Of a DNA stretch of 64,000 nt, positions 46,761 to 59,913 are shown piece after piece; within the stretch, counting starts at the first letter, position 1; every line of letters begins with the position of its first letter. Location of the stretch: positions 372,001 through 436,000 of the forward strand of contig JAUDYN010000006.1 of assembly GCA_030407005.1 (NCBI GenBank), written 5' to 3'. This stretch comes from Desarmillaria ectypa (Eukaryota; Basidiomycota; Agaricomycetes; Agaricales; Physalacriaceae). The position numbers and the translations under genes are program-made. The notes under the pieces are model-generated. The model was not told the DNA's origin. It searched no databases and saw only the letters and a list, made by a program, of their open reading frames with translations.

Positions 46761-47740
46761 CGTATGCGAGGATGTGATTGAGGTAATATGAATCCAACAT
46801 TCGAAGACCTTTCGTTGGTTCCTCCCGGATAGCATATTGCCGTGACTTTCTTGGGTTCCCACCGCCTCGCTAAAGCTGTACAAGGTAAGAGTATGAAGTT
46901 CAAGTGTGCTCTTCCGTGAATTGATACTACCTTTCCAAGCGTTGGGAATCCAGCAGGAAGAAAATGTGGTGCTCATTTCGCAAGTGTAAACACTCCTTGT
47001 CTGAAACACATTCTCCTACAACCATCCAAGTGCACAAAATCCCTGGTGAGACTATTGTCATGGCGAGAGAATGACAGGTAAAACAGCATTGATATCCGAT
47101 CCTTGTCCTGCTTGCAACTATTAGATACGCCTTCTCGGGACCGGTGATAGAGAAATGTACGGACATTAGCATCCAAGTGGGAATTAGCTATTGACGCTTC
47201 TAGATGAACGATATAGGGCAGTTTAGTGGGGTATGCGATTCGCCACCGTCAAGTCAAACGGATCGATCTGTGGCAGTCATCCCGAAACTCAACAGAGTAG
47301 TATAAAGAAAGACTTACAACGTTCAGAAACTGTGCTCATCTTTTGCGGCGGAGTACCTGGTAAATGGTTTCCAAATTTTGAATATAAACGGGTTGCAGCT
47401 GTAGGCGTTTTGGATTTTCTCCTGGCACCAGTAAGATAACATGCTTTGACTTTGGAGGATAGCCTTTTCAGGACAGGGGAGTCAGTATGAGCAAAAGTGT
47501 ACGAGCTGTTACATAACGCACGAGGCACCTCTTCGCTTCATGGTGGCGTTCTGGGCGGAGATGGGTAGAGAACAGCCGAAAATTTTCTGCCATTCTCGTA
47601 TCTGCGAGAATTCTAAAAGAGTACTCTTCCAGCAAGAGAGGCCACAATATCATCCACCTGGGACCGTGCAGTGAAAATTGATACCCAGGTAAGATATTTC
47701 ATTTGCACCGGCTCCAAGAGCTCATGCCTGAAATATTTCT
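46761..47740. other. Single-copy spacer between blocks A and B
   Basis: About 1 kb without counterpart elsewhere in the window. ORFs of 60-101 codons on both strands show no motif. Confidence 0.45.
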
Positions 47741-47913
47741 ATGAGTAAGAACAAGGCAAACTGACAGACCATCTCTTCGTGGGTCAAGCCATTTCCGGAT
47801 TGGCCGATTTTGGTGGGATTCTTATGCATGGAGAGCGCGCGTACATTCTACTGTGCACTATTAACAATCTGTACCTAAAAGCAAAAAAAGGGTATATGAT
47901 TAGCGAACCTCTC

Positions 47914-49183
47914 TCAGTCGTCCTCAAGGTCACTCCCATCCTTATTCCAACCAGCCTCCGCCAACTCCGCCTCCCAGGGAGAGCTGGCTTCTTGGGGTGC
48001 CGGAGGAACAGAGGTCCTGCAGTTGTCTATAACGAATGTATGGAGTAATTGGTTAATACTAGAAGAATATCAGGTGTTCGCCCTGGTTGCCTGAAGCAAT
48101 TCTACTTACATATCCCCATGTGTTATAACACCGAAGTGTGGAGCCTCTGGTATGGCGGTCAGGCTGACCTCTACTGCAGCGTCTTTTAGCTGTTGCATAA
48201 ACTTTTCCGAATATTCCTGAGGGTATGCGATGCTCCCTAGGCAATGGACCAACTTGACTGGGACACGTATCCGAGAAAGCTGGTCCTTGGTGTACTCCTT
48301 TCGGTCATTTATAAAATCAACCAGGGCTCTGTCATACTGCTCGAAGCACCCAGGACGATAATTCTTCAAGGCCTGAGGAAGTGAGATATTAGTTAGCCTA
48401 AAGCGATAGTTGGTTATAATGGAGCGGCTTCGGGAACTGCAGCTGTACGCACATGTTCGCTAAGCTGTTGGGATTGTTGTTAAAACTTAATTGATGGGCA
48501 CCGTAGACCGCATCAGAGAGGGCCATCATGTTCGGTGAGCCTGTCTTGAAAGCTTCCTTCCAGTATTCTGCTATTTCCCGGCGGCCATCGGCGACATCTG
48601 CCGGCTACATGCATTATTAATCTCTCCAACTTAAGCACGTCAATGAGCGCACCTCTTCCAACCCTAGCGGCGACACAAGGAAAAGAGAAGCAACTTTGTT
48701 TGGGTAGTACACAGCGAGGTTGATTGCCACCATACTGCCCATCGACAAGGCCACGACGTGGCAGACAGGCAATTTAATCTTATCCTATTGAACCTCGCAA
48801 CTCAGTTACACCTCGTTGAACAAAGAGTCAATTACCATAAACAACGCGAGGTCTTCAGCAGTGTCCTTTGCACTGTAACCTTCGGGAAGCGGATCGCTCG
48901 TCGTGAGACCATGAAATCTAAGATCCACTGCAACACAGTTGAATCTTCTTATCTGTGGGTCTTCAAATTGGCCTAAAACAAATGTCAACATAGCTATTTT
49001 TCGGCGGTAAGCGACGGCATGCGACTAACGTTGGAAGATTTGTGATCCTAGGTAGACCCCATGAATAAACAGCAATGTTGGTAGATTTTTGTCGATATAG
49101 ATGGCTGAAGAAGCTGATGGTGTTGATATTGTGTAGTTGAACGTGGTCTTTCCAGTGCTCGACTTGACCGTGGCCGTAGGCAT
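47914..49183 (-). CDS. Alpha/beta-hydrolase, paralogue 3 (acid residue replaced)
   Basis: Minus-strand exons 49030-49183, 48836-48972, 48653-48784, 48453-48604, 48110-48397 and 47914-48058 total 1008 nt (335 aa), in frame with GT-AG introns at the same sites as its paralogues. FIHGVYLGS is intact, the elbow is ALSMGS (Ser 111), and the His in APHFGV (about 279) is present. The acid position is Ser 247 (HCLGSIAYP) as in paralogue 2. Exons 2-3 differ clearly from paralogues 1 and 2 (SDPLPEGYSAKDTAEDL, DKIKLPVCHVV), while exons 4-6 are close to paralogue 2. A TATA-like box is at 49249-49255. Probably expressed, but of doubtful catalytic competence. Confidence 0.88.
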
Positions 49184-49248
49184 TGGGATCGTGGACAATA
49201 GATGGAAGGCGGGATCTCTATGTTGAACTGCAACCGGAACCCACAGCC

Positions 49249-49255
49249 TTATAAG
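49249..49255 (-). promoter_or_regulatory. TATA-like box of hydrolase 3
   Basis: CTTATAA on the minus strand, 66-72 nt upstream of the start at 49183, in the same context as in paralogue 2. Confidence 0.5.
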
Positions 49256-50139
49256 AAACCCTCGGATGCACATCGTCATCATCATTATGCGGTATGATAC
49301 CACTTGGGCGAGTCGGACGGAGGTATACAAGAACTTTCTAAGACGGTTTACTATCTCAGATTTCCAAGAGCACAACATTGGCTCGCGACCAAGTTGACAT
49401 AACATCCCCACAGCAACAACTGATTGAATCTATGGATAAGTCAGAGACTAACATATGAGACGGTTGTTTCAGGGAGACTACATTCGGAGGAAATGGCACA
49501 CTTGTCCCTTAGAAAAGGGCCGATCGAAGTCCTACTCACGGGTGGAAGAAGTCGAAGAACGTGAGTCGCCGGAATGTGTAGCCTTACACCCCGACAGTAA
49601 CGGGGAACTTGGTAATGTAATTTTGACGTCTTGACTGACTGTGGTGATTCGTCAAGTTGGTCATAATCTGACCTGTTCTTCCATAACAGGTACCTGCTAT
49701 ATTATTGATTAAGGAGAAAGACACGAACGTTGGCGCGTGCGATTCTTGGCAGATCTCCAATGCATGAAATCTGGATTGCTTGTAAGACTGTGTCATTTCT
49801 CCTTGTCTCGGACTTCGATAGATATGATAGTATTTCCTGTAGGCGTAAATGCCTTGAGCTGAAAATGTGCGGCCCGTGTTCCACGTCTGGAAGTTCTGGG
49901 ACTTCGGACAGACGCTAAATTCCCTCTGATGACGAATAACCGAGTCGGACCGCAGGTTTGAACCCGACTTGACAATGGGGATTAGATTACGTTTAGGGAG
50001 AAAGGTGGGGTATATGTCGAGGGAAAACCACGTATGTGCAACGGCAGACAGTTCTTTTCTGCTCTTTTCCCCGACATTCCTCCGTGAATCACAAGAACGC
50101 GTAAACGTGAAGATGTTTCAAACATTCATTCTTCATGAC

Positions 50140-50497
50140 TCAAGTTGCGTTTGTCCATCCTCCGAAGCCCACTTTCACCTTTACCCACATATTCAGCTTT
50201 CCCCCATCTGCCTGTAAACCGTCATTCCTGCTGAGCTTCTTCACATCCAATGCTGTCGCTATGCTCGCGCGGGTGAATGACGGGAGAAGAGCAAAATCTT
50301 TGACTAGTGCATTGAGTTGAAGTGCCATCATGTCGATGGGTACGAGCACGCACCCAGAGAAGGTAGACGCTATCGACGTCGACGGCTACGAAAAAGACAG
50401 AAGCACAGGTAGAGTCGTCTGAGATGACAGGGACGTAAAATGGCAACGTTCCGTTGGGCCTGACGTCGGCGTGAGAGTGGGTTAAAAGGTGCAGCAA
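50140..50497 (-). pseudogene. GST (FuA-type) relic, module 3
   Basis: Nearly identical to the relic at 37134-37491: the same FYVPVISDDST and VLVPIDMMALQLNA words, in two frames. The shared frame break shows that the decay predates the A/B duplication or was homogenised afterwards. Confidence 0.75.
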
Positions 50498-53400
50498 TCA
50501 ATCGATGATCTAACGCCACGTCGTGCTGAACGAGAGCAAGGAAGGGTGTACAGGATCTGACGCATAGCAAGTGTTGTTTGGAACAAGTGTGACCATCTGG
50601 ATTACAGACAGGAAGGGTCGTACACTCAAGAGTACTGAGCACAGTCGTTTGTACTTGATCACCATCGGGCCAGTCATTCGGGGCACCACTTTACGAAAGG
50701 GCATCCAACCCGAATAGAGCATCAGGAACTTCGATTTCTCATTCAGATAGGCTCGACGACACACAGTTAGCGTTGGTTGCACCACCAGGGCCGAGCTTAT
50801 GTTTATCACTAAAATTTTTAAAAGGATGAGTTAATTCTGTGGCTGTCCCTTTTGTAAGTTTGAAAGGAACTAACATTTGCATATTTCAATCTGAGGCTAC
50901 GAGAGATTGGAGCTGCGACATGGCGATCGTGGGCTCCCACGTCCCTCAAGAGGATGGATCGGCAATTGGCAAGCAGTAAAGGCGGTGGTAAACACCCAGA
51001 ATCTGCCTCTAACTGCAACGCCTCTAGGCTCTCAATCTCCGTGTGGGCTCCATGACTTGTGATGTAGCACATCAGATTCTGAGAGCGGAAGGTAAACAGA
51101 TGAACGGTTGATGAGGTTGGTACAAGTGTCTAGATTTGGCGATCCTAAGAATCGTCGATGGTATGATGTTCGTCTTTTCCTTCCTTTGTCGGTATTCGCG
51201 TTTATGTCGACGGTTGGAGCTGATTAACGCCAAAAAAGCCATCGCAGGACTGTGATGTTGGGGGGTCGTCAGTATGGGTGTGGCACAAATCTGTAGTCGA
51301 TGAGTACCAAAATTGAACTACCTCGCGCCATTTAGCATGAGACCAAGCGAAGCAGAACAAGCAAAACGTACAATATTCAGAGTCTAGACTTGTCCTCTTT
51401 ACGGCGGATTCGGAACGCGCGGCCGAGCACCTCAGTGTAGGGAGGATAGGTTTAGACCTCCTCCGGAGGAAGGGCTGCTTGTTTCATGCCCTTCTTCAAA
51501 GCTGGATGAGTCAGTGAATGTATGCCAGCGAACATGACGCACAAGGATCCTGCTCAGTATCTCTTTGATCACTATCTTCGTATCGCGACCAAGACCTGAC
51601 AGTCTTTCTTTGCAAAGAAAAGGCCGAACGACTGCGTGAGACCGGTTATCAGCACGCATATATGCTATAAAAACCCAAAAAGACGTACCGTAGTTCATTT
51701 GAATGTCCAATGTCAACGTGTCAGTTCCATTGTTACAGCGTAATCAATGTGGGCCTTCATTCGCTAGAGAAGATTCTTCTGATACTAAGAAATCAACGGC
51801 CGAGAGAGGCGCATCAGCGGAAAGAGGACTACCAAGTTTCAAATCTCCCGTCTGACTTCCGTATTGAGGAACGTCACCTCGAAAGACCTTTGTCGACGGC
51901 ACGAGACGAGATATGTCTGTGACGCGTCCTGTTGACCATATATACTGGGAATTTTGTTCGTCAAAGCCTCCCAACGATTGACATGAAGGTCAAAAGGCAT
52001 AGAAAGCGGTCTCAGCATTGAGGGATCGTCTAATAGCCAGAATTATAGCTGATCATCATGCAGCCGAGGGAAAGACCCACTCGATACGCTTTGGCGGCAA
52101 ATATATCCTGGCACTAGAAGCGAGCAGATACTTTGCAGGTCTTCCTGAGAAATCACGTCGACGGCCCAACCTTTCTTGTGCGCCCATGTAATATCGCGTA
52201 CTTGCAATGAGGGTGGAAGGAAAGAGACGTCGGCATTTGCCGATGCGAATCGAAGTATGGCCACTCGAAACGACAGAAGGCGGCTCGGTCTCTCCTATCC
52301 TTGGAGCAATACCTCAAGAGATGTACATTGTATGATTTAGGATACCGTTGCGAGCAGGCTGCCCCATCTTTGGTCTGGCGATGTCATGCAGCAATGGATA
52401 CCTACGCTATCGACCCTTGCTGACATCTCTAGCCAGTACGACGTACGAACACGATAGGCCCGCCTCGAATACTTTCTATCCAGGCGTTGAAGGGATCTTT
52501 TCACATGAAGATAGTGATCGCCAAATGGTCTATGCAGTTGCCGCATGAACACGCAGCTGCCCAGTATACCCAGAGAAAACGACCAGTCACGTCCGGCACG
52601 GTTGAATCATCTCACGTACTCTATTACCTTTGCCTCGTTTCTTCTTCTCATCGCTGTTCTATGATTTAGGGTGCAATCTACAAAACATTTTCTTCTGCAT
52701 ATAAGGGTCTTCAAGTTGAAGGTCTGGGCCTACAGGTACAAGCACAGATGCCAGACGAGCATCTAGATAGGACTGCGTTTTCTGGATGAACAACTCTACA
52801 GGTATGTAATGCTCTCTTTCATGTAGCCCAAATCTCAGACCAGCTCGTACTAAAGCTTGCCTTCCATAGTTACCCGTATCGAGTCTCCCAAGCATCCTGT
52901 CGAATAGATATCTTATTAATGAACACCACCACTACGCTCACGCATCACCTTCTCAACCAGAGGATCGCAGGCTAGGTGATTACGCTGTATCGGCTAAATG
53001 CATCGAAAATGCAGGCAACGCTGAACGCGACACGCCAACAAGGACGTGCTCTTCATTTTCATTTTCGGCTGCCAATGCAGGACGCTTCCACACTTGTAAT
53101 CGCACTATGGTATCCATGACGGTGTAAATGCCACGTCATAACATTGACAGTCCGAATAAGTGTGTCATGTTTTTTCTGCTCGACACCAAACTTATGGAAT
53201 CATTCAGGCTTGATTTGAATGCGATACAATCTGATAAATGCTTAGCGAGCTTCTATCGTGATAAGCGCATCGTAGAACTCAGCGCCTTGAGTCACTGGGG
53301 ATACGGCACCAGAATCGAGGTTGCCATGTCCTTACGGATCCTCTCAGGACTTCGTTTTGGACATTGATCTCCGTTTATTGATCGAGTCTTACAGAGATAA

Positions 53401-53903
53401 GGGCCTGTTTACTGTAGCCTGAAATTTTGCAGCCACCTTCAAGGCAGATATCTCTCCGCGACTGCCTGGCTCCCCACACGACACGTCGACGACTCGGTCT
53501 GTGCCAAAAATGAGGAACCAAACGTGCATGGTTTGTTCACCTTCTCCCCTGGTCACTGACGGCGCGCTGATGCGCCTGCTTGTAAAGGATTCGAGATGTT
53601 ATCAAGGCATACTGTTATAGGAATCCTGACATAAAGTTGACGGGTTTTACCGTGTCCAAGACGCTCTACCGGAATATGATCTTTTATCCTCGTATTTTCG
53701 CCGCTGTCCCGGAATAGCTGCATACCACGAGCGCGCCAAGTTGAACGCGTGAAAGACTACGCAATTGCTTAATCAAAGTCTCCTTCAGTTAGGCCGCTGC
53801 GCCAATTTATGGTATCAAACTCGCACATTAGTTAAACAGAGATATATTCAAAAAACAGATCAATACGGCGACGTTATCCCAGCGAGCACAGAACGTACAA
53901 TTC
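50498..53903. other. Block B non-coding sequence and block-B-specific insertion
   Basis: From 50498 to about 52344 it follows block A at lower identity. From about 52345 it has no counterpart in block A. A 78-codon minus-strand ORF at 52659-52895 has fairly protein-like composition (VELFIQKTQSYLDARLAS) but no recognised family and no upstream exon I could join. Confidence 0.4.
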
Positions 53904-54453
53904 ATGGAACGAAACGAAAGAGGACAGAATAAACACGACTCTTCCACCGGACAGGGCAGGCTCATGACGGCGGCATCTACAGTTGCCACATCTACTACCC
54001 CCGGCAGTCCTCCCAATATAATGGCCGTGGCATTAATTGTCTATTGCTCGCTCTCCTCCCCTTCGTCCAACTTCGGCAGTCGAAGCTCTGAAAGACAACA
54101 TCACGCAGGTCGGGGAACTTTACGAGAAACGCAGGGGCAGTCTGGATGAACCGGCAGATTTTGGAGCCAAGGTGGCAAGGTGCGATACGATCTCGCAATA
54201 CAGCTGGTTTGCATGATAGTGACAAGTCTTCAGGTTCAAGAAATCCACCCTTGCGCTCCAAGAGACCTGTATCAAGGCGTGGCGAGACTTCTCCTTGATG
54301 AATTGCAACTCGTGGCCACAGTACTTGTCTCGTTGGAAGTACGTCTACACAAGGGTGTGCGGTCAGCAGCGAGAGGTTGAGGCTTTGAAAAATGAGCTCC
54401 GAGTAATCATACTTCCAGTTTCAGACAGTGTCAAATTGATAATTTGTTGCTAG
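53904..54453 (+). pseudogene. Membrane-anchored coiled-coil protein, frameshifted copy
   Basis: The N-terminal frame from 53904 carries TVATSTTPGSPP and a hydrophobic stretch, then runs into the wrong frame. The following PPLRPTSAVEALKDNITQ is in another frame, so one small indel lies near 54040-54065. A 55-nt GT-AG intron (about 54180-54234) sits at the family's position. The last exon (KSTLALQETCIKAWRDF to REVEALKNELRVI) is intact to a stop at 54451-54453. It is the most diverged plus-strand member, inside the block-B-specific segment. Confidence 0.6.
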
Positions 54454-54963
54454 CTGGCCATAGTCGGAGCGGAAAGAGGCGGTCTTGAAACGTTCCATGG
54501 CACCCACGAGCTAAATAGCGATGGCAGTGGTGAACAGTTGGCATAGAATATCCGGCATTGGAGAAGATGTGAGCATCAGAAACTGTTCTTTACAAATTTA
54601 CGGCTGATAGACCTAGTCCTTTATCAGAATTAATAATGAATGTTTAAGAAATTCAATTTCAATGAAACACTTGCATTGAATGTTAGCAACATTTCATGCT
54701 CCTTCTCTGTCCGGTTATGCGTAAGAATACTCATCGGGGAACCTAACGTCCTTTGCAATATGGACCAGAACGGATGCTTCGGGATCCTATGCGTCTTTAT
54801 CCCAAACGGGCGTGTGACGCTTGTATCAGATGCTTCCTGTATGCAGACCACAATACAACCTCTCATGCAGACTGAGAAGATTTCGGTCCAGCGCTCGAGG
54901 CTATAGCACAGAGCTCGAAGTGCCGGCTGGCGAAAACGCAACCGGATTGGGCTACCGACGCCC

Positions 54964-54971
54964 TATATAAG
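54964..54971 (+). promoter_or_regulatory. Conserved TATA box upstream of coiled-coil pseudogene
   Basis: TATATAAG, partner of 40236-40243, 511 nt before the start at 55475. Confidence 0.4.
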
Positions 54972-55474
54972 GGAATCCCGACAGAGGGGGGAGAATACCC
55001 CAGCACCGATACAAATGATGCAACCTGCAGAACAAAGACGTCAGCGTCCGAACAGACCCGTATGGTGAAAGGATAGGACTTCCACGAGAATCTACCGCAC
55101 TTTGATGGTTATCAGTCCTCTTCAGTCGCTTTCCTCCGTCACGTTGACACAATAGTCAGACGCAGGGCAAGCCCTCCCCCTTTGGCAAGGAGACGAACAG
55201 GAGGTACAATGAGTCAACGAAAAGGCAGACTGGCAGCCAGATGGCGTCGATAGCGCTCTGCATCCCAATGCCGTAAGAAATCGAGAGACGTTCGGCTAGC
55301 CTCGTTGAGATGCCGGTATGCCTCTGACAAAATTGAGAATCATCCAAGGTGCAACCGTTCTTGGAGATATGAGTTTAACATTTAAGCGCCGGAGGATTAA
55401 ACTCCGCCTCGGTGGGTCATTCGCATGTGATCCCAACACAGCAGTATAGCCGCCAGAAACTCGAATACCACTCC

Positions 55475-56014
55475 ATGGCGCAGAACGAGCAGAATTCATC
55501 AAATCCGAACAGCTGGCGGGAGGTCGCTACTACGATTGCGACATCAACCAGTCCTGGCACGGCTGCCAACACGGTAGGACTCGTCGTGGTTCTTTGGTGT
55601 TCGCTCTCCAGTATTTTTCCTCCCCTCCGACCCGGCTCGGCAATCGACCTCTTGGAGGAGGGCGTATAGGAAACAACCGACGTTTATGATGCACACAAGG
55701 GTATCCTGCATGATGGTGAGAGTTTCGAAGTCAATCTGAACAGGTACTGCCTCTGCTCATACACCCACCTCACGATACTAACAAGATCTCCTAGACTCAA
55801 ATTCGCTACCCTTGAGCTCAAGGAAAAGCATATCCAAGACTCGTTGAACGTCTCCTGGATGACTCTTTCTTCGTTGTCTCAGTACCTGTCTCATGAGAAG
55901 TACGCGTGGGTGACAGCTCGCGCACACCGTCGAGAGGTTGATGCATTGAAGTCAAGGCTTATGGTAAGCATGCCGTCGTCAAGCGGAGTTGTGTTGAACG
56001 TTAGAATGCTGTAG
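55475..56014 (+). pseudogene. Membrane-anchored coiled-coil protein, block B copy with premature stop
   Basis: Direct counterpart of 40706-41221. It reads MAQNEQNSSNP, TTIATSTSPGTA, a hydrophobic helix and FPPLRPGSAIDLLEEGV, then TAG at 55667-55669. After the stop the same frame continues with VYDAHKGILHDGESF up to the conserved intron (about 55742-55793), then ATLELKEKHIQDSLNVSW and HRREVDALKSRL, with a stop at 56012-56014. A single nonsense change would account for the loss, so inactivation may be recent. Confidence 0.65.
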
Positions 56015-59000
56015 TTAGCGATAATCAAAGCGAAGAAGGGCCCTCTTCAAACATCTCTTGAAAACCACGGAGCGGCAAATGATCAGAAGGAGAACCAAGG
56101 GACTAGCCTAATGATCGACGGCTCCATCGTATGAAAAGACGTGAGCATTGAGGTCCTTCTGTTCGAGTTCGCCACTGACGAAGCCCAGTCCTCGAGTATC
56201 AGACATGCGACGGATCCTACACTTTAAATCTCTTTTTCACTTTGCTATGACCCAAATGTATTCTTGAACCTGAGCCAGTAAAGTCTTGACAATCGCGCAG
56301 GAACATGAAAAACGTAAGAGCAGATTTTGATTATAGCATCGCACGGAGGAGGTGCCCGCAACTGTGACGCCATGGCCTGAGCCCTCTAGTCGATGATAAC
56401 AAGCATTGTCCCTCTGGCAGCTTCGGCATCACATGCCGGAAGACTCCGGCGCTTATTCAGCGGATGACCCAGGAATTGACGAGGACGCGATGAAGGGAAG
56501 AAGGCCGCTCGAGGAACGCATGTTCTGATTTCCGTCAACGCATATACCCATGATACCACCATTCAGCGGTGAGGAAAGATATCGCAAATTGATTGGGCAC
56601 CGGAGAGTCGGACGGGCTCGAGGTATCGTATCAGGATAGGAAATGTAAGCTTTCGGAATCACTAGAAATATAGCATTTCATTAGTCTCGGCATTCTATGC
56701 AGCACGAATGACATACTCGTATACCCGGTCCTCCGGTCCGCGACGGGTGTACCATGCCCAATTACAACGTCCTAATGGAGACTTCAGCATGCCGAAAGAA
56801 TCCCCCTGTGATTATTCCCTCAAAAAGGTAGCACTTGAGCACTCCGCTCGATTGCTGGAGACGAACGAAATCCCTCGCATGAATGGAAAATCGATCAAAA
56901 ATGAAGACGTTCAGTATCAATAAAGACAAGAATTTGATGAAAAAGAAACATACTAGGATCGTCGCCCGGGTTGTGGTGCGTGGCAAGTGCGTGAGTGTCG
57001 CTAGAATCCACTCGCTGAGGCAGAGGCAGACCGAAAAGACTCGCATCGAGTAGCGTAGCAGGGAGAATGAAGGTTTGTATGGTAAGCAAATACGCAGCGG
57101 CCGACCATGGGCCTGAAAGGAGTGCACTGTCGAGAAAGGAGCAACATCTCTCCCGATCCTTTTCAGGACTCGAAACGGAGAATTCATCCTCTCCAGAGTG
57201 TCCTTCCAGTGTGATGGATTTGTTGTGGTGGGCGTCTTTCGGATTCAGAGCGGGAGGAGCCAAGAACAAGTGGTAGCAAATGGCAACGACATAAATGTGG
57301 TAGTGGTCCGTGCGCAGAGCCCCGCTCTCTTCATCCACGCCATACGATACTAAGGCGGACAGTGGTCAACAGACGCAAGATGATGGGATGGCTTGGAGTA
57401 GGGGATGTGCTTCTGCTGGGGGACTTTTGGGATGCCAGAATACAGGTATAGAGCAGGTCTGGATGCAACGGCAGGAGCTAATGCACATTTGGAAAGGCCG
57501 TAGTCCTTAGTAGTTGTTAAATGTTAAATGGACGTAGTGGTGGCTGAGCAAAGGCAGGTTGTACAGTTTACACTTGTTTGGGTGACTCATCCACCAAAAT
57601 ACCAGTGCCACGTCTTTATCCCAGTTCGACCAGACGACTTCTTGGCGTAGTCAAGAGATTTCAAGATGTCGACATGTTGCTGTATTCAAGAACTATCCAA
57701 ACCTCTGCGGTTAGGCTCAATGATTATTAGGGAGGGTCAGAGTTGCGATCTCTGGACGAGTCACTTTGTAAAACAGTAAAACAGTCGACTCCGCTAATAC
57801 AAACTCAGGTAAACAATAGTAAACTACTGTGTACCTCGCCGACGCGTCAATATGAAGAAAGAAAGGAAATGAAAGTAAAGTAAAGTGAGATAGCTAGACT
57901 GTTGTTTTGGGACATTTGTATAATATCAGTTGTTGAAGTATAATGCCGACCCACCCAACACTGGTAAATTGATGGCGGCATCTCGGCACCTATTACTTCT
58001 TCAGCAGCGGAACAAATGTTGAACCTCCCTCTGCCATTCAATTTGGAGCTAGCTTTATAAAATGAAAGATACCTTCTGGCCTCAGTTTTATTATATGCAC
58101 GGGATGGAGGGTAAGGGTGTTTGTGAATACGGTGGACAGGACCCTGACCGGGACCTTGTATACGATGCCGGAATCGTCTATTTTTGGACCAATCATGTTT
58201 CTCACACTGAGAAAAATTCAGACCCCCGAAAATGTTACACACTCCTCCTGTCATGCCAGAGTTTCCGTGCGATGGAAATGCACGGCGTCCTGTGGAACCT
58301 GGTCCCTTTCCTGACTGAGAAATACATCAAGTGCAGGCACACCACGTATCCAGGGTAATGTATAATGATGAGATGGATCGATTACGGTATCTTGCGCGTG
58401 ATGGGCACGCAATGAGGCCGTCCTCTATCTTAAGCCGGTATTCAAATCAGCCTGGGGCCAGTACTATTTCCTTTTAGGGACCGCCGTATATGAGAAGCCG
58501 AATACATAGGTTTTAAGCTTGTATTATATTGTTGACGCTACTTGCCGCTCCGACAGGGTGACCGTTTCATTTCCTTCCCACGGACCATATTGATACGAAT
58601 AAGCGACCATGGGTCCGGTATTGGTGCCGTAATCAATCATCATCAAAGAAGCCCTGTGGACCAGTCCAGTTGATTGGCTGATGCCATGACAGGTATCAGC
58701 ACAGTCGTCCCAACTTGGCATCGTCATTGACTTCACTATATATACAGCATGGGATTGGCACTACTTAAGCATGGATCTTGAGGCTAATACATACCTTTTA
58801 CACCTAAAAATGACCCAAACGACAATTCTGGGAGGACTAGACGCATTGTGCAACGGCGGGATTCTATAAGATTTCGATCGATCAGGTGGATGTGCCTGCG
58901 GTGAAAAATATTTCAAATATACACAAACAAAAGAGTCACGGATCGATCAGACGCTCTCCCGCATTGCAACCATTTTAGCCAATCCTAAGTACTGTCGCTC

Positions 59001-59913
59001 TCCAAGGATGTATCGGAGCATTCTACTCTCATCGAGCTCCCGTTAATCTCCCCTGGTACCCTTACCACCCACCTACTACAGCCTCACTCTCACTCGTATC
59101 CTTGGAAGATACTAGACGATGGCCATCACGACAAGTCGGATACTGGCGCAAACAACTAGAGAATCTTTTGCGAATCGTTCGAGCCTCGCGTTTTTTCGGC
59201 CTCGAAAACACCACAGAAAAAGCACTCCTTTCCACTAGTTGCCACGAATGCAATCCTTCGCATTCCCATTGTCCACCGCTGATATTTGCCTGCCATCCTT
59301 CGTGGGACCGTCTCACATACCATCGCTGAGGATTGCCACAGGCCAAAACTCGGTATGCTCTAAATCAAATTCCAGTCATCATCATGACATAGCACGGTAC
59401 CAGACGTGTTCACAGGCTAAAACATAGAGTTTGGTTCTGATTGGCAGCAGCTTTGACTCGAAGCATGGTCACAGTCACGAGGACCGTCTGATTCACGGTG
59501 TTTTGACATGGTCCGTGCCCAACCATGCGAATTTCCGAGGGGATCAAGCAGGACACTGCTAGAAACCTGCTAGAGGGACGATGATGTGCTGAAAGGAAGC
59601 AATAAATTCGAATGCCAAGGCTTCACTTGATCAAGTCGAAAGATATATATGATGCGTGGAGCAAGACGACGTTGAAATCTCCAAGTGTAATGTCTATTGG
59701 ACCACCAATACTCGAGGACTAAACTTCATCAATAATGGAATTTGACGGAAGGTACTCAATGCTTGCACCTTCTATGCGACAGAATCTTTAGCCGAGGTCT
59801 CCTGACCCTCCCCATGACCGTTAGTCGTCTCCTGGTTCCCAGCGACTGCCTGAAGACGCCTACCCCTCGCTTCGATTATCGCCATCTAACGACAGTCGAA
59901 TGTTCAATCTGGC
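56015..59913. other. Block B, unrecognised duplicated sequence
   Basis: Corresponds to 41222-44113 of block A with several length differences. ORFs at 56895-57338 (-), 57847-58254 (-), 58062-58358 (+) and 58524-58736 (-) are not conserved as frames in block A, so I do not call them genes. Confidence 0.35.

Noticed and set aside
56762..57338. Overlapping 141- and 147-codon minus-strand ORFs
   Set aside because: The block A counterpart (42160-42600) is open in different frames with different products, and no domain is recognisable.
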